A DNA stretch of 64,000 bases. Origin: an uncultured Mycoplasmatota bacterium. GTDB lineage: Bacteria > Bacillota_I > Bacilli_A > RF39 > UBA660. The DNA is taken from assembly GCA_900543825.1 (NCBI GenBank), contig UQSR01000002.1, positions 1 through 64,000 on the forward strand, in the 5' to 3' direction. Every line of letters begins with the position of its first letter. Position 1 is the first letter of the stretch. The position numbers were made by a program, and so were the translations under genes. Shown piece by piece: positions 1 through 8,633 of the stretch. The notes beneath the pieces are model-generated. The model did not search any database. It had not been told where the DNA came from and saw only the letters and a program-made list of their open reading frames with translations.

Positions 1-68
1 GCAAACATTTTGCTATTTTTAGCACTTTTTTGAACTTTTCAAAATCTCACAAACCTTTATTTTATGGG

Positions 69-2573
69 CTATTTACCACAACAGTTCTTGTATTTCTTAC
101 CAGACCCACATGGACACAAATCATTTCTACCAACTTTAGTACTTTTCTTTTGTACCTTAGCATGGTCCTTGCTATCATTTGTTACAGTATTCTTAGCAAC
201 TTGTTTTCTCTCAATATTTTGTCTAATTTCAGATTTTAATAGATAAACACTAATATCTTTATTAATTCTGGCAAGCATTTCATCAAATAACTGATATCCT
301 TCCATTGTATATGCTTGTAGAGGACTAGTGTTAGCATAACCTCTAAGACCAATACCATCTCTTAAATGCGTCATTGTAGAAATATGTTCCATCCAGTAAT
401 TATCGATAACTCTAAGAGATATAGCTTTTTCAAACTCATTTCTAACCTCTTCTGGAATATCTTCAAGTTTCTCTTCATAATCCTTTAAAGCGTTTTCATA
501 TATTATATCAATAACCTCACTAGGATGTTTACCATTAATTTCAGATAAGTTAATTCTATATTTTCTAAGTAAGTTTTCATTTACTGCTTCAAGTATTTCA
601 CTATAATCATTTTCTTTAAGCTTATTACTTTCTACTAAATGAGAATTAACAATATCACTAATATAATCTTTAAAGTCGTTAAGAATATTTTCGTGAATAG
701 AATCATTATCTAGTATTTCATTTCTCTTAGCATAAATAATTTCTCTTTGATTATTCATAACATCATCATAGTTAAGAAGTTGCTTTCTTATATCAAAGTT
801 ATTACCTTCAACTTTTCTTTGAGCGGATTCAACAGTTTTAGAAAACATCTTATTTTGAATAACCATATCACCAGAAAAGCCTAAATTATTAAGCATTCCT
901 CTATATTTATCCGAACCAAATCTAACAAGTAAATCATCTTCGAAAGAAACATAGAATTGAGTAAATCCAGGGTCTCCTTGTCTACCACTTCTACCTCTTA
1001 ACTGATTATCTATTCTTCTAGATTCATGTCTTTCACTACCAATAACACATAAACCACCTAGTTCTTTAACACCTTCACCTAGTTTAATATCAGTACCACG
1101 GCCTGCCATATTAGTAGCAATAGTAACAGCACCTTTTTCTCCAGCATGAGCAATAATTTCTGCTTCTCTAGCATGGTTCTTAGCATTTAATACTTCATGA
1201 GGAATTTTCTTTTTAGTAAGCATTTTACTAAGTAATTCCGAAGTTTCAATAGCAATAGTACCTACAAGTACTGGTTGTCCAGTTTTATGTCTTTTTTCAA
1301 TTTCACTAACGATAGCATTATATTTACCACTTTTACCAGGATATAATAAATCAGTAGCATCCTCTCTAATAACTGGTTTATTAGTAGGAATTTGAATAAC
1401 AAACATATTATAAATATTTCTAAATTCTTCTTCTTCAGTTTTAGCAGTACCAGTCATACCAGCAATTTTATTATACATTCTAAAGAAATTTTGGAAAGTA
1501 ATCGTAGCAAGAGTTTTAGTTTCTTGTTGAATCTTAACACCTTCTTTAGCCTCAATAGCTTGATGAAGTCCATCAGAGAAGGCTCTACCCTTCATAAGTC
1601 TACCAGTAAACTGATCTACGATAACAACTTCACCATCTTGTACAACATAGTCAACATCTAAACTCATAGCATAATTAGCTCTTAAAGCTTGATTAATATG
1701 ATGAACCAAAGCTGTGTTATTGATATCATACAAATTGTCAATATGGAAAGTATCCTCAGCTTTTCTACTACCTTCATCAGTAAGATTTACTGCTTTAGTT
1801 TTTTCATCCATAATATAATCTTCATTTTCTTTAAGACGTTTAACAAATCTATCAGCATCAATATATAGATTAGCGGACATCATAGCACCACCAGATATAA
1901 TAAGAGGAGTCCTAGCTTCATCAATTAAAATAGAGTCAACTTCATCAACAATACAAAAATTAAGAGGTCTCTGAACTCTATTTTCTTTTTTAACTACCAT
2001 ATTATCTCTTAGATAATCAAAACCAAGTTCATTATTAGTACTATATAAAATATCACAATTATAAGCTTCTTGCTTTTCTTTGAAAGATAATTCTCTTAAG
2101 TTAAGACCTACAGTAAGACCTAAAAACTTAAATATACTACCCATCCATTCAGAATCTCTAGTAGATAAGAATTCATTAACAGTAACTATATGAACCCCTC
2201 TTCCATCAAGAGCATTTAAATAAGCAGGAAGTACACAAGTAAGAGTTTTACCTTCACCTGTTTTCATTTCAGCAATATTACCATAATGAATAGCAAGTCC
2301 ACCAAGTAATTGACAGTAAAAAGGTTTCATACCAGTACATCTATAAGCAGCTTCTCTAACAACAGCAAAAGCCTCAACTAAAATATCTTCAAGAGTTTCT
2401 CCATCTTCTAATCTCTTTTTAAATTTATCAGTATAACTAGCTAATTTTTTATCAGATAATTTACTCATTTCTTCATCTAAAGCATCTATCTGATCCGCTA
2501 GTTTTCCAAATTTATATAATTCTTTATATTCATTGTCAAATAATTTCTTTAAACCTTTAAACAATTTAATCAT
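69..2573 (-). CDS. secA: Preprotein translocase ATPase SecA
   Basis: SecA is the cytosolic motor that pushes unfolded preproteins through SecYEG. The 834-residue product has the full architecture: helicase domain with Walker A MKTGEGKT near residues 103-110, a VDEVDS Walker B-like box near 210, the preprotein cross-linking region, a second helicase domain with [11 protein letters not shown], and a C-terminal SEC-C zinc motif ([13 protein letters not shown]) that binds Zn and SecB or ribosomes. The ATG follows AGGAGATGATT at a good distance. It lies just downstream of hpf, as in Bacillus, but with a hairpin repeat between them. In Bacillus prfB follows secA; only 68 bases remain here beyond the stop, and I see no recognisable prfB start in them. 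Confidence 0.98.
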   Translation of the reverse strand: MIKLFKGLKKLFDNEYKELYKFGKLADQIDALDEEMSKLSDKKLASYTDKFKKRLEDGETLEDILVEAFAVVREAAYRCTGMKPFYCQLLGGLAIHYGNIAEMKTGEGKTLTCVLPAYLNALDGRGVHIVTVNEFLSTRDSEWMGSIFKFLGLTVGLNLRELSFKEKQEAYNCDILYSTNNELGFDYLRDNMVVKKENRVQRPLNFCIVDEVDSILIDEARTPLIISGGAMMSANLYIDADRFVKRLKENEDYIMDEKTKAVNLTDEGSRKAEDTFHIDNLYDINNTALVHHINQALRANYAMSLDVDYVVQDGEVVIVDQFTGRLMKGRAFSDGLHQAIEAKEGVKIQQETKTLATITFQNFFRMYNKIAGMTGTAKTEEEEFRNIYNMFVIQIPTNKPVIREDATDLLYPGKSGKYNAIVSEIEKRHKTGQPVLVGTIAIETSELLSKMLTKKKIPHEVLNAKNHAREAEIIAHAGEKGAVTIATNMAGRGTDIKLGEGVKELGGLCVIGSERHESRRIDNQLRGRSGRQGDPGFTQFYVSFEDDLLVRFGSDKYRGMLNNLGFSGDMVIQNKMFSKTVESAQRKVEGNNFDIRKQLLNYDDVMNNQREIIYAKRNEILDNDSIHENILNDFKDYISDIVNSHLVESNKLKENDYSEILEAVNENLLRKYRINLSEINGKHPSEVIDIIYENALKDYEEKLEDIPEEVRNEFEKAISLRVIDNYWMEHISTMTHLRDGIGLRGYANTSPLQAYTMEGYQLFDEMLARINKDISVYLLKSEIRQNIERKQVAKNTVTNDSKDHAKVQKKSTKVGRNDLCPCGSGKKYKNCCGK

Positions 2574-2651
2574 CTCCTATAAATAGTATTTTACTATATT
2601 TTAAAGAAAAAAACTAGTAAATATTAAATATTTCCCTTATTTTATTATAGT

Positions 2652-2755
2652 TTCACCTTCGTACCTATAGTCACTCTGGTGTTTTTGAAGCCCAAGGTCT
2701 TCAAAAAATAGTTTTAAAGCCATAAGTCTTTAAAACTTTCTAAGTTATTAACATT
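2652..2755 (+). repeat. Hairpin-family repeat, locus A (three hairpins)
   Basis: Two perfect hairpins sit side by side: TTTTTGAAG/CTTCAAAAA closing loop CCCAAGGT (2682-2707) and AGTTTTAAAG/CTTTAAAACT closing loop CCATAAGT (2710-2737). A weaker upstream hairpin (about 2655-2682, outer stem CACC/GGTG) carries loop CCTATAGT. The stems share no sequence, but the loops all read CC-NNNN-GT between G/A and C. The element lies between hpf and secA and is separate from the hpf terminator. The same pattern recurs at four other loci. No function is known to me. Confidence 0.7.
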
Positions 2756-2775
2756 ACTTGTGGACATACCAGAAA

Positions 2776-2810
2776 ATAAAAAAAAGTATCAACATAATTG
2801 TTGATACTTA
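2776..2810 (-). terminator. Intrinsic terminator of hpf
   Basis: A perfect 11-bp stem AAGTATCAACA/TGTTGATACTT with loop TAAT (2784-2809) is followed on the minus strand by a run of eight T. It begins a few bases after the hpf stop codon. Confidence 0.85.
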
Positions 2811-2815
2811 AAATA

Positions 2816-3346
2816 TTATTTAGTTTCAATTAAACCATAATTTCCATCTTTTCTTTTGTATAATACACATACTTTATTAGTATCCATATCTTTATATACA
2901 AAGAAGTTATGACCAAGAAGTTCCATCTCTAAAATAGCTTCTTCCTCATCCATAGGCTTCATCTCTATATTTTTTCTTTTAACGATTTTTTCTTTAGCAT
3001 CTTCATCGTTAGTCTCTATTTCATAATCAAAATTAAATTCTTTGACACTCTCCTTAGTGCTTCTATTCAATCTAGTTTTATTCTTCCTTATTTGTCTTTC
3101 CAATTTATCTGTTACTAAATCAATAGCAGCATATAAATCATCACTTTCTTCTTCACTTCTTAGAATAAACTTACTAGTAGGAATAGTAACTTCTACTATT
3201 TGAGCATTACCTCTTACTCTTGTAAGAACATTAGCGGTAATATCATCATCCTTAAAATATTTTTCAAGTCTACTTAGTTTGTTTTCAGTGTAATCTTTGA
3301 TAGCATCTGTAACTACCATTTTGTCTCCACGAATATTGTATTTCAT
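2816..3346 (-). CDS. hpf: Ribosome hibernation-promoting factor, long form
   Basis: Long HPF dimerises 70S ribosomes into inactive 100S particles in stationary phase. The N-terminal half starts MKYNIRGDKMVVTDAIKDY, the typical S30AE ribosome-binding fold; after a charged linker, the last 55 residues (EEEAILEMELLGHNFFVYKD...) are the dimerisation domain that defines the long form. I chose the ATG at 3346 because AAAGG sits nine bases upstream and homologues begin MKYNIRG; an upstream ATG at 3355 abuts the ribosome binding site. It has its own terminator. hpf-secA order matches Bacillus. Confidence 0.95.
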   Translation of the reverse strand: MKYNIRGDKMVVTDAIKDYTENKLSRLEKYFKDDDITANVLTRVRGNAQIVEVTIPTSKFILRSEEESDDLYAAIDLVTDKLERQIRKNKTRLNRSTKESVKEFNFDYEIETNDEDAKEKIVKRKNIEMKPMDEEEAILEMELLGHNFFVYKDMDTNKVCVLYKRKDGNYGLIETK

Positions 3347-3432
3347 ATACATCATCCTTTCTTACACCTTAATTATACCAAATAAGAATTAAAAATTAAA
3401 TAGATTTTTGTAAATAACATAATTTAACATAA

Positions 3433-4347
3433 TTACTTCCAAATGTTCTCTTCATACTCTCCATTAGAAATTAAATCTTTAATAGCATTTTTTACCGAAG
3501 GAGTATCTTCTTTATATGTAACACCATACCAATTAGCGGTAGTTAAACTAACCTTACAACTAGCTTTGCCACTAACAATTAAAGAACTAAGTACTTCCGG
3601 TATTAAGTATTCACTAGTTAATAAATTATCCTTATTATCTTCAAAAAACTTAGGAAATAATTCTTCTATGTAATTAAAAATTGTCGGTGTAAATAATAAG
3701 AAATTCATACTAACGGTAGTATCATCACTTACTGTGAAGGATTTATCACCACTAAGAGGTTCTGCAATAATAGTACCATTCTCTCTATGCACTTTACTTT
3801 CAGTAATCTTAATTAAATATCCATTATCTTTAGTCTCACAGATTCCTCTTTTAACAGAGCCATTTTCAGTTAATGTATTAGCGGTTTTATACCCAATCAT
3901 ACCATAGTTATTAGAATTTTTATCTATATTAGATAAATAATTATAAGCACGTACAAAAGCATCTCTTCCATAAAAATCATCTGCATTAATCATTGCAAAA
4001 GGTTCATGAACACAATCTTTGGCACACAATACAGCTTGAGCGGTACCAAGAGGCTTAACTCTATCATGAGGAAGTTTATATCCTGAAGGAATGTTGTTAA
4101 TCTCTTGAAATGCATATTCTACTTTAATATATTTTTCAATTCTCTTTCCTATAGTTTCTTTAAATAATTCATAATTTTCTTTTTTTATAATAAAGACAAC
4201 TTTATTAAATCCTGCTTTAATAGCATCATATACAGAATAATCAATGATAAATTCACCATTAGGACCAAAAGGTTCAATTTGTTTAAGACCTCCAAATCTA
4301 CTTCCCATTCCGGCGGCCAAAACCATTAATGTAATATCTTTATTCAT
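3433..4347 (-). CDS. Sugar-nucleotidyltransferase-like protein
   Basis: This 304-residue protein has the Rossmann-like nucleotidyltransferase fold. The N-terminus LMVLAAGMGSRFGGLKQ is the NTP-binding signature (LAAGxGxRxxxxK) of GlmU/RfbA/GalU-type enzymes, and MINADDFYG near residue 120 supplies the metal-binding Asp. It probably joins a nucleotide to a sugar phosphate or similar alcohol phosphate, but substrate cannot be told from sequence. There is no hexapeptide acyltransferase tail, so it is not GlmU. The ATG has GAGAGG upstream. It is transcribed away from the HIT gene, and a short dyad lies between them. Confidence 0.8.
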   Translation of the reverse strand: MNKDITLMVLAAGMGSRFGGLKQIEPFGPNGEFIIDYSVYDAIKAGFNKVVFIIKKENYELFKETIGKRIEKYIKVEYAFQEINNIPSGYKLPHDRVKPLGTAQAVLCAKDCVHEPFAMINADDFYGRDAFVRAYNYLSNIDKNSNNYGMIGYKTANTLTENGSVKRGICETKDNGYLIKITESKVHRENGTIIAEPLSGDKSFTVSDDTTVSMNFLLFTPTIFNYIEELFPKFFEDNKDNLLTSEYLIPEVLSSLIVSGKASCKVSLTTANWYGVTYKEDTPSVKNAIKDLISNGEYEENIWK

Positions 4348-4441
4348 ATAATTCCTCTCTTTCTATTATTACCATCATAACAAAAATAATTAAAAAAGTT
4401 AATACTTTGTATAAAAAAAGACATTACTTTACAAAATATAA

Positions 4442-4461
4442 TGAATATTCGCAGATATTCA
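4442..4461. promoter_or_regulatory. Operator-like dyad between divergent genes
   Basis: TGAATAT-TCGCAG-ATATTCA is a perfect 7-bp inverted repeat with a six-base spacer, in the 175-base divergent spacer between the nucleotidyltransferase and the HIT gene. Arm length and spacing suit a dimeric regulator. No regulator gene is adjacent, so this is only a candidate operator. Confidence 0.35.
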
Positions 4462-4522
4462 CATAAGAAAATATTTATTTATTTTCTTTTTTTTGTTATA
4501 CTTAAATATGGAGGCAATAAAA

Positions 4523-4879
4523 ATGGATATATTTTGTAAAATAGTAAATAATGAATTACCATCATATACTTTATATGAAGATGATATAGTAAAAGTATTT
4601 TTAGATGTTAATCCAAATCATAACGGTCATACATTAATAGTACCAAAAAAACATTATCAAGATTTTTTTGATATAGATGATGAAACTTTATATCATGTAT
4701 TAAAAGTAGCTAAAGACATAGCAAAATTATTAAAAGAAAAATTAAACTATGATGGAATATCTTTAGCGGAAAATAATGGCTTAGGTCAAGAAGTAAAACA
4801 TTTTCATTTACATATAATACCTAGATATAATAATGAAAAAAAAATACCAGTAGAGGAAATATATAATATATTAAAGTAG
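4523..4879 (+). CDS. HIT-family nucleotide hydrolase
   Basis: Histidine-triad proteins hydrolyse nucleoside phosphoramidates or related nucleotides. The 118-residue product starts MDIFCKIVNNELPSYTLYEDD and ends with the catalytic HFHLHIIPRY (HxHxHxx), giving the Hint/HinT branch organisation; the central NPNHNGHTLIVPKKH block is also standard. The start at 4523 is set by GGAGG nine bases upstream; an in-frame ATG at 4508 overlaps that site. It is a single gene with its own terminator, and one of two plus-strand genes in the otherwise minus-strand left arm. Confidence 0.92.
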   Translation: MDIFCKIVNNELPSYTLYEDDIVKVFLDVNPNHNGHTLIVPKKHYQDFFDIDDETLYHVLKVAKDIAKLLKEKLNYDGISLAENNGLGQEVKHFHLHIIPRYNNEKKIPVEEIYNILK

Positions 4880-4895
4880 GACATCCTACTTTTTA
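4874..4895 (+). terminator. Terminator of the HIT gene
   Basis: AAGTAGG-ACAT-CCTACTT followed by TTT; the stem overlaps the HIT stop codon. Confidence 0.8.
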
Positions 4896-4900
4896 TTATA

Positions 4901-4924
4901 CAAAAAAACTATCCGAAGATAGTT
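4901..4924 (-). terminator. Terminator of the YjcZ-like pair
   Basis: AACTATC-CGAA-GATAGTT forms a 7-bp stem with a tetraloop; read on the minus strand it is followed by seven T. It faces the HIT terminator, so the two convergent units are separated by back-to-back terminators. Confidence 0.75.
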
Positions 4925-4941
4925 TCTTAACTTAAGATATT

Positions 4942-5043
4942 TTAACAAAAGAAAGCAGAACCTATTATAATGGCAAGTAGAATGTATAAAACAATTACAA
5001 CTAAGAAGCCATTACTTCCTTTACATGAATTATTTCCAGACAT
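4942..5043 (-). CDS. YjcZ-like small spore membrane protein, copy 1
   Basis: A 33-residue protein: a polar head MSGNNSCKGSNG followed by one hydrophobic helix FLVVIVLYILLAIIIGSAFFC. The layout (Gly/Asn/Ser head and C-terminal I/L/V helix) is that of the YjcZ/sporulation-protein family of tiny spore-associated membrane peptides. AAAGGAGGTG lies upstream of the ATG, so it should be translated well. It lies 18 bases after a paralogue and shares its probable mother-cell-type promoter. The family is assigned from pattern, not alignment. Confidence 0.7.
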   Translation of the reverse strand: MSGNNSCKGSNGFLVVIVLYILLAIIIGSAFFC

Positions 5044-5061
5044 ATTTTTGCACCTCCTTTA

Positions 5062-5151
5062 TTATATCCAAGCGCCTAGTATAATTATAAGTAGAATAAA
5101 TAAAACTAAAACAATTGCAGCAGATGAACCACATGTTCCACAGTTACCCAT
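5062..5151 (-). CDS. YjcZ-like small spore membrane protein, copy 2
   Basis: A 29-residue protein, MGNCGTCGSSAA then one hydrophobic helix IVLVLFILLIIILGAWI. It is a diverged neighbour duplicate of the gene at 4942, with a Cys-Gly-rich head instead of Asn/Ser. AGGAGGAATGTAT precedes the ATG at 5151; an in-frame ATG at 5157 is only one base from the ribosome binding site. The two cysteines near the N-terminus could be cross-linked or bind metal, but nothing supports a specific role. Confidence 0.7.
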   Translation of the reverse strand: MGNCGTCGSSAAIVLVLFILLIIILGAWI

Positions 5152-5180
5152 ATACATTCCTCCTTTTTTTCTATTCACAA

Positions 5181-5207
5181 TATTTTATGGAAAAATAAAA
5201 AAAAGGT
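5181..5207 (-). promoter_or_regulatory. Candidate sporulation (SigK-like) promoter
   Basis: On the minus strand, AC is followed by 16 bases and then CATAAAATA, fitting the SigK consensus AC-N16/17-CATANNNTA. It ends about 30 bases before the first YjcZ-like start codon. The match fits the presumed sporulation role of these genes, but short motifs like this are common in AT-rich DNA. Confidence 0.4.
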
Positions 5208-5244
5208 GTTAGGCAAAAAAACCATATAAAAAAATATAAATAAA

Positions 5245-5268
5245 AAATATGGTAAATTAACCATATTT
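5245..5268. promoter_or_regulatory. 9-bp dyad upstream of prsA
   Basis: AAATATGGT-AAATTA-ACCATATTT is a perfect 9-bp inverted repeat ending 11 bases before the -35 of the prsA promoter, in the spacer shared with the YjcZ-like promoter. It has no U-tract, so an operator is more likely than a terminator. Confidence 0.4.
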
Positions 5269-5279
5269 AAAAAATAAAC

Positions 5280-5308
5280 TTGTATTTTTTACCTATTTTT
5301 GTTATTAT
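5280..5308 (+). promoter_or_regulatory. SigA-type promoter of prsA
   Basis: TTGTAT, 17-base spacer, TATTAT, about 30 bases before the prsA start codon. Confidence 0.55.
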
Positions 5309-5337
5309 ATTAATGTATCTTAAGAAAGGAGATAAAT

Positions 5338-6462
5338 ATGGAAGATAAGAAAAATAAAAAGAATAAAGAAACAAATAATAAAGTAAAAGAAACAAAAAAT
5401 AAAAAGGAAAAAAATATAAAGAAAGAAGAAGCAAAAGTAGCACCAAAGAAAAAAGTAAATAAAGACACTGATAAAGTATTTAAGTTTTATGAATTCTTTG
5501 ACAAATACCATTTAGCTATCTATGGTGCATTAGGAGGTATCTTAGTAACAGTATTAGTAGTAGTATTAATATGGCCAGATAGAATAGCTACATTAAAAGA
5601 TGGAACACAACCAGTAGCAACAATAGATGGTATGACTCTTACAGCAGATGAATTATATGAAGATATGAAAGATATATATTCAGTTAGTTCTTTATTAGAC
5701 AAACTTGATACAAAAATACTTACTGATAAATATCCCGATACTGATGAAATGGATGATGAAGTAACAAGTCAAGCAGAGAATTATTACAAAGCTTATGAAC
5801 AATATTATAAAATGTCTAAAGAAGATTTCTTAAAACAAAATGGATTCAATACAGAAAAGAAATTCTTAGAATATCTAAAATTAAATAATAGAAGAACAAA
5901 ATATGTAAAAGAATATACAGAAAATGAAGTTACAGATAAAGAAATAGATAAATATTATGAAGACAAAGTATATGGTGATATCAATACAAAGCATATGCTA
6001 GTAAAAGTAGACTCTTCAGCATCAGATGATGACAAAAAAGAAGCAGAAAATTTAGCTAAAGAAATAATATCTAAATTAGATGAAGGAAAAACATTTGATG
6101 AAGTAAAAGAAGAATATAAAGATAAAATTACTTATGAAGAATTAGGATATAAATCATATAATGCTGCATTAGAAGAAGCATATAAAAATGAAATGAAAAA
6201 TCTAAAAGATGGTGAATATAGTAAAGAACCAGTAAAAACATCTTACGGATATCACATTGTATATAGAATAGATCAAAAAGAAAAACCTGCTCTTGAAGAT
6301 ATTAAAGATCAAATTAAGGAAGAAATAGCAGATGAAAAAATTTCTAATGACAAAAATCTTTATTATGTTGTTTTAGATAAAATGAGAGAAAATGCTAATT
6401 TAAAATTTGAAGATACAGTATTAAAAGACAAATATGATAATTATATGTCTCAATATAAATAA
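5338..6462 (+). CDS. prsA: Membrane-anchored parvulin foldase (PrsA-like)
   Basis: A peptidyl-prolyl isomerase/chaperone that helps secreted proteins fold outside the membrane. The 374-residue protein begins with about 55 very Lys/Glu-rich cytoplasmic residues, then one transmembrane helix (about 62-81, IYGALGGILVTVLVVVLIW), a SurA_N-like helical region, and a parvulin domain (about 220-318) with KHMLVKV, EELGYKSY and the C-terminal TSYGYHIVYRID signature. Unlike Bacillus PrsA there is no lipobox cysteine; anchoring is by the transmembrane helix with a long cytoplasmic tail. It is monocistronic with a bidirectional terminator. Confidence 0.85.
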   Translation: MEDKKNKKNKETNNKVKETKNKKEKNIKKEEAKVAPKKKVNKDTDKVFKFYEFFDKYHLAIYGALGGILVTVLVVVLIWPDRIATLKDGTQPVATIDGMTLTADELYEDMKDIYSVSSLLDKLDTKILTDKYPDTDEMDDEVTSQAENYYKAYEQYYKMSKEDFLKQNGFNTEKKFLEYLKLNNRRTKYVKEYTENEVTDKEIDKYYEDKVYGDINTKHMLVKVDSSASDDDKKEAENLAKEIISKLDEGKTFDEVKEEYKDKITYEELGYKSYNAALEEAYKNEMKNLKDGEYSKEPVKTSYGYHIVYRIDQKEKPALEDIKDQIKEEIADEKISNDKNLYYVVLDKMRENANLKFEDTVLKDKYDNYMSQYK

Positions 6463-6463
6463 T

Positions 6464-6485
6464 AAAAGCCCACTAGGGCTTTTTA
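6464..6485. terminator. Bidirectional terminator, prsA / DUF3603 gene
   Basis: AAAAGCCC-ACTA-GGGCTTTT with A and T tracts on both sides, placed between convergent genes and overlapping the stop of the minus-strand gene. Confidence 0.85.
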
Positions 6486-7109
6486 ATTTTTGATTCTATT
6501 AATAATTTTAGCGGTTTCATAAAAACTATTAAGCTTTTTATTCCAATTATGTTTAATTTCGTTAATGAGTTCTTTCTTTATTAAAGAAATATCTTCATTT
6601 TCTTTTTCAAAATAATCATAATACAAATATTTTAAATTAGAGTTATTATTTTCACTATTAATATAGTTAATAAGAAATTCTCTTCTTTCTGCCTCTCGTC
6701 TATTAATATTATTTCTATTAATTTTTTTTCTCTTTATAATATCAATATCATAAATATCAATATCAGCAGCCTCTTCCAAAATCTCATCTTCTTCATCTAT
6801 AAGAAGACTACTTTTTTTTATAACTTCGCCTTTATCATTACACAATATTCCGATAACTTCCATACCATTTGTGATTAAACAAGAAGGGCCTATTTTAATT
6901 TTATTGTAGGCAAAAGTTTTGTCTCTTATTTTGTCAACAAATGCACTATTTATTGTAACACTTTCATATTTAATAATTTTATATGTCTCGTTATTAACAA
7001 GAAATAAAGGCATTTTTTTTATATTAATAATATTATCTTCTTTTTCCCATTCATAAAACTCAAAAAAATTATTTTCATAATTGACTACAATATCATAAAT
7101 AAATCTCAT
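6483..7109 (-). CDS. DUF3603 (YjbA-like) protein
   Basis: A soluble 208-residue protein of unknown function. The opening MRFIYDIVVNYENNFFEFYEWEKEDNI resembles Bacillus YjbA (pattern: hydrophobic-HDhWVN...FHEWxKxD), followed by a short-strand domain with DKIRDKTFAYN, a TNG-x-IGIL segment, an acidic Asp/Ile stretch (about 128-143), and a basic ERREFLINYI helix, as in that family. Its start overlaps the end of the upstream membrane gene by four bases, so the two are translationally coupled. Family assignment is from memory and moderate. Confidence 0.55.
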   Translation of the reverse strand: MRFIYDIVVNYENNFFEFYEWEKEDNIINIKKMPLFLVNNETYKIIKYESVTINSAFVDKIRDKTFAYNKIKIGPSCLITNGMEVIGILCNDKGEVIKKSSLLIDEEDEILEEAADIDIYDIDIIKRKKINRNNINRREAERREFLINYINSENNNSNLKYLYYDYFEKENEDISLIKKELINEIKHNWNKKLNSFYETAKIINRIKN

Positions 7110-7315
7110 ATATCTTTTTCTCCTTTTATAGTAATAGATAAAATCATAATAGTAAGACCTATAATACTATAGTAGCATTCCGGTTCCCTTATAATAAAAT
7201 TAACATAATTACCAAAATTATACCCCATAGTCATTAAATTCAGATAAAGAATAATAAAACTAAGACCAATAACCATAAATCCAAAGCCAAATAAAAAGAA
7301 AAAAACTCTTACCAT
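7106..7315 (-). CDS. Small two-helix membrane protein, unknown
   Basis: A 69-residue integral membrane protein with two hydrophobic segments (VFFFLFGFGFMVIGLSFIILYLN and YYSIIGLTIMILSITI) separated by a polar loop, ending in a short charged tail. I do not recognise the family. The ATG at 7315 follows GAGGG at five bases; an upstream in-frame ATG at 7327 would leave the ribosome binding site inside the gene. It overlaps the following DUF3603 gene, suggesting a two-gene unit. Confidence 0.6.
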   Translation of the reverse strand: MVRVFFFLFGFGFMVIGLSFIILYLNLMTMGYNFGNYVNFIIREPECYYSIIGLTIMILSITIKGEKDI

Positions 7316-7370
7316 TATATCCCTCATTTAAATTTATTCAAATAAAGAAATAATATTAAGAGTTTTATAT

Positions 7371-8441
7371 TTATTTATGTTCTATCTCATCTTTGATTTC
7401 TACCCTACTAATAGAGTCAAATCTTTTGCTAATTTTATCAGTAGTAACATGTATGCTTTCAATATCTTTATTAACAGTTTCAATACTTCTAGATAATTTA
7501 TCCCATCTATCTTTATATCTAGAAAACTCTACACCAAGTTTATTAAGTTCATCATGTATAATACTAGCATATTTATCTCTTTCCATATTCTTAAGTAATA
7601 CTTCAATAATAGTAAATGTACTAATAAGAGTAGTAGGAGAACAAATCCATACCCTTCTTTTATGTGCGTATTCTACTAAATCATTATGATAAGCATTAAT
7701 TTCTGCAAATAAAGCTTCAGCGGGTAAAAACATAATAGCCTGATCAGAAGTAACGCCAGGTATAATATATTTGCTGGCAATAGCATCAATATGCTTTTTA
7801 ACATCCATTTTAAATGCCTTTTCATATGCATTTCTATCTACTTGAGGTAAATTTTTATCAACCATTTTTTGATAATGTTCTAAAGGAAATTTAGAATCAA
7901 TAGCAACTGTTCCAAGAGGTTCTGGAGCAAAAATAACACTATCTGCTATTGTACCATTAGGTAGACTATATTGAAGTCTATATACATTATCATTTTTTTC
8001 ACCAAAAATACTAACTAAAATATGTTTAAGATTAACTTCTCCAAAAATACCACGACTCTTTTTATCTGTAAGAATACTTTGAAGAGAAACAATATCGGTA
8101 GACAAAGTATCAATTTTCTTTTGTGCCTCATCTATTTTAGATAATCTTTCTAATATATTAGTAAATGTTTTATTCGTTTTAGCAAAATTATCATCAAGTC
8201 TCTCATTAACTTTATCATTAATTTGACTAAGTTTCTTTTCCATTCTTTCATTTAATCCATTAAAATTGTCATTCATTGTTTTCATTATATCTATTTGAAA
8301 ACTAGATAATTCTTTAACTGTAGTAGTTTCTAAATTACCAAGTCTTTCAGTAATTTTTCCTTCATTAACATTCTTACTAATTGCTATAATAACTAAGATA
8401 ATTACTACAATAAGTAGCCCTATAATTATATAATCTAACAT
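7371..8441 (-). CDS. rmuC: DNA recombination protein RmuC
   Basis: RmuC proteins are coiled-coil, nuclease-like proteins that limit inversion or recombination at repeats. The product (356 residues) has an N-terminal membrane helix (MLDYIIIGLLIVVIILVII), a long coiled coil (about 25-125), and the RmuC domain with KKSRGIFGEVNLKHIL, AIDSKFPLEHYQ, and AIMFLPAEALFAEI, matching the PD-(D/E)XK-like core. The start at 8441 follows GGAGGTATAAA; an in-frame ATG far upstream at 8522 lacks a ribosome binding site. A hairpin repeat lies immediately upstream. Confidence 0.93.
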   Translation of the reverse strand: MLDYIIIGLLIVVIILVIIAISKNVNEGKITERLGNLETTTVKELSSFQIDIMKTMNDNFNGLNERMEKKLSQINDKVNERLDDNFAKTNKTFTNILERLSKIDEAQKKIDTLSTDIVSLQSILTDKKSRGIFGEVNLKHILVSIFGEKNDNVYRLQYSLPNGTIADSVIFAPEPLGTVAIDSKFPLEHYQKMVDKNLPQVDRNAYEKAFKMDVKKHIDAIASKYIIPGVTSDQAIMFLPAEALFAEINAYHNDLVEYAHKRRVWICSPTTLISTFTIIEVLLKNMERDKYASIIHDELNKLGVEFSRYKDRWDKLSRSIETVNKDIESIHVTTDKISKRFDSISRVEIKDEIEHK

Positions 8442-8546
8442 TTTATACCTCCATATTTCACATTTAAAGTATATCATATATTTAATATCAAGTAAATAGA
8501 AAATATAAAAAATATCGAACAAATGTATATAAAATATTATAGTGTT

Positions 8547-8629
8547 TAGTAAAGAGCTTGTAATCTCTTTACTATCATTAAAGCCTAAAGTCTTTAATGA
8601 AAAAATTGAAGCCTGTAGTCTTCAATTTT
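8547..8629 (+). repeat. Hairpin-family repeat, locus B (three hairpins)
   Basis: Three perfect hairpins in a row: TAGTAAAGAG/CTCTTTACTA with loop CTTGTAAT (8547-8574), CATTAAAG/CTTTAATG with loop CCTAAAGT (8576-8599), and AAAATTGAAG/CTTCAATTTT with loop CCTGTAGT (8602-8629). In the first, loop positions 2 and 7 are T and A instead of C and G, which keeps them complementary. The element lies between the PcfJ-like gene and rmuC, both minus-strand. Confidence 0.75.
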
Positions 8630-8633
8630 AAGT

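Noticed and set aside
1..68. prfB start after secA
   Set aside because: The short sequence beyond the secA stop holds no start with a ribosome binding site and no release-factor-like peptide.
2682..2737. Locus A hairpins as a terminator
   Set aside because: No T-run follows on the needed strand, and hpf already has its own strong terminator at 2776-2810.
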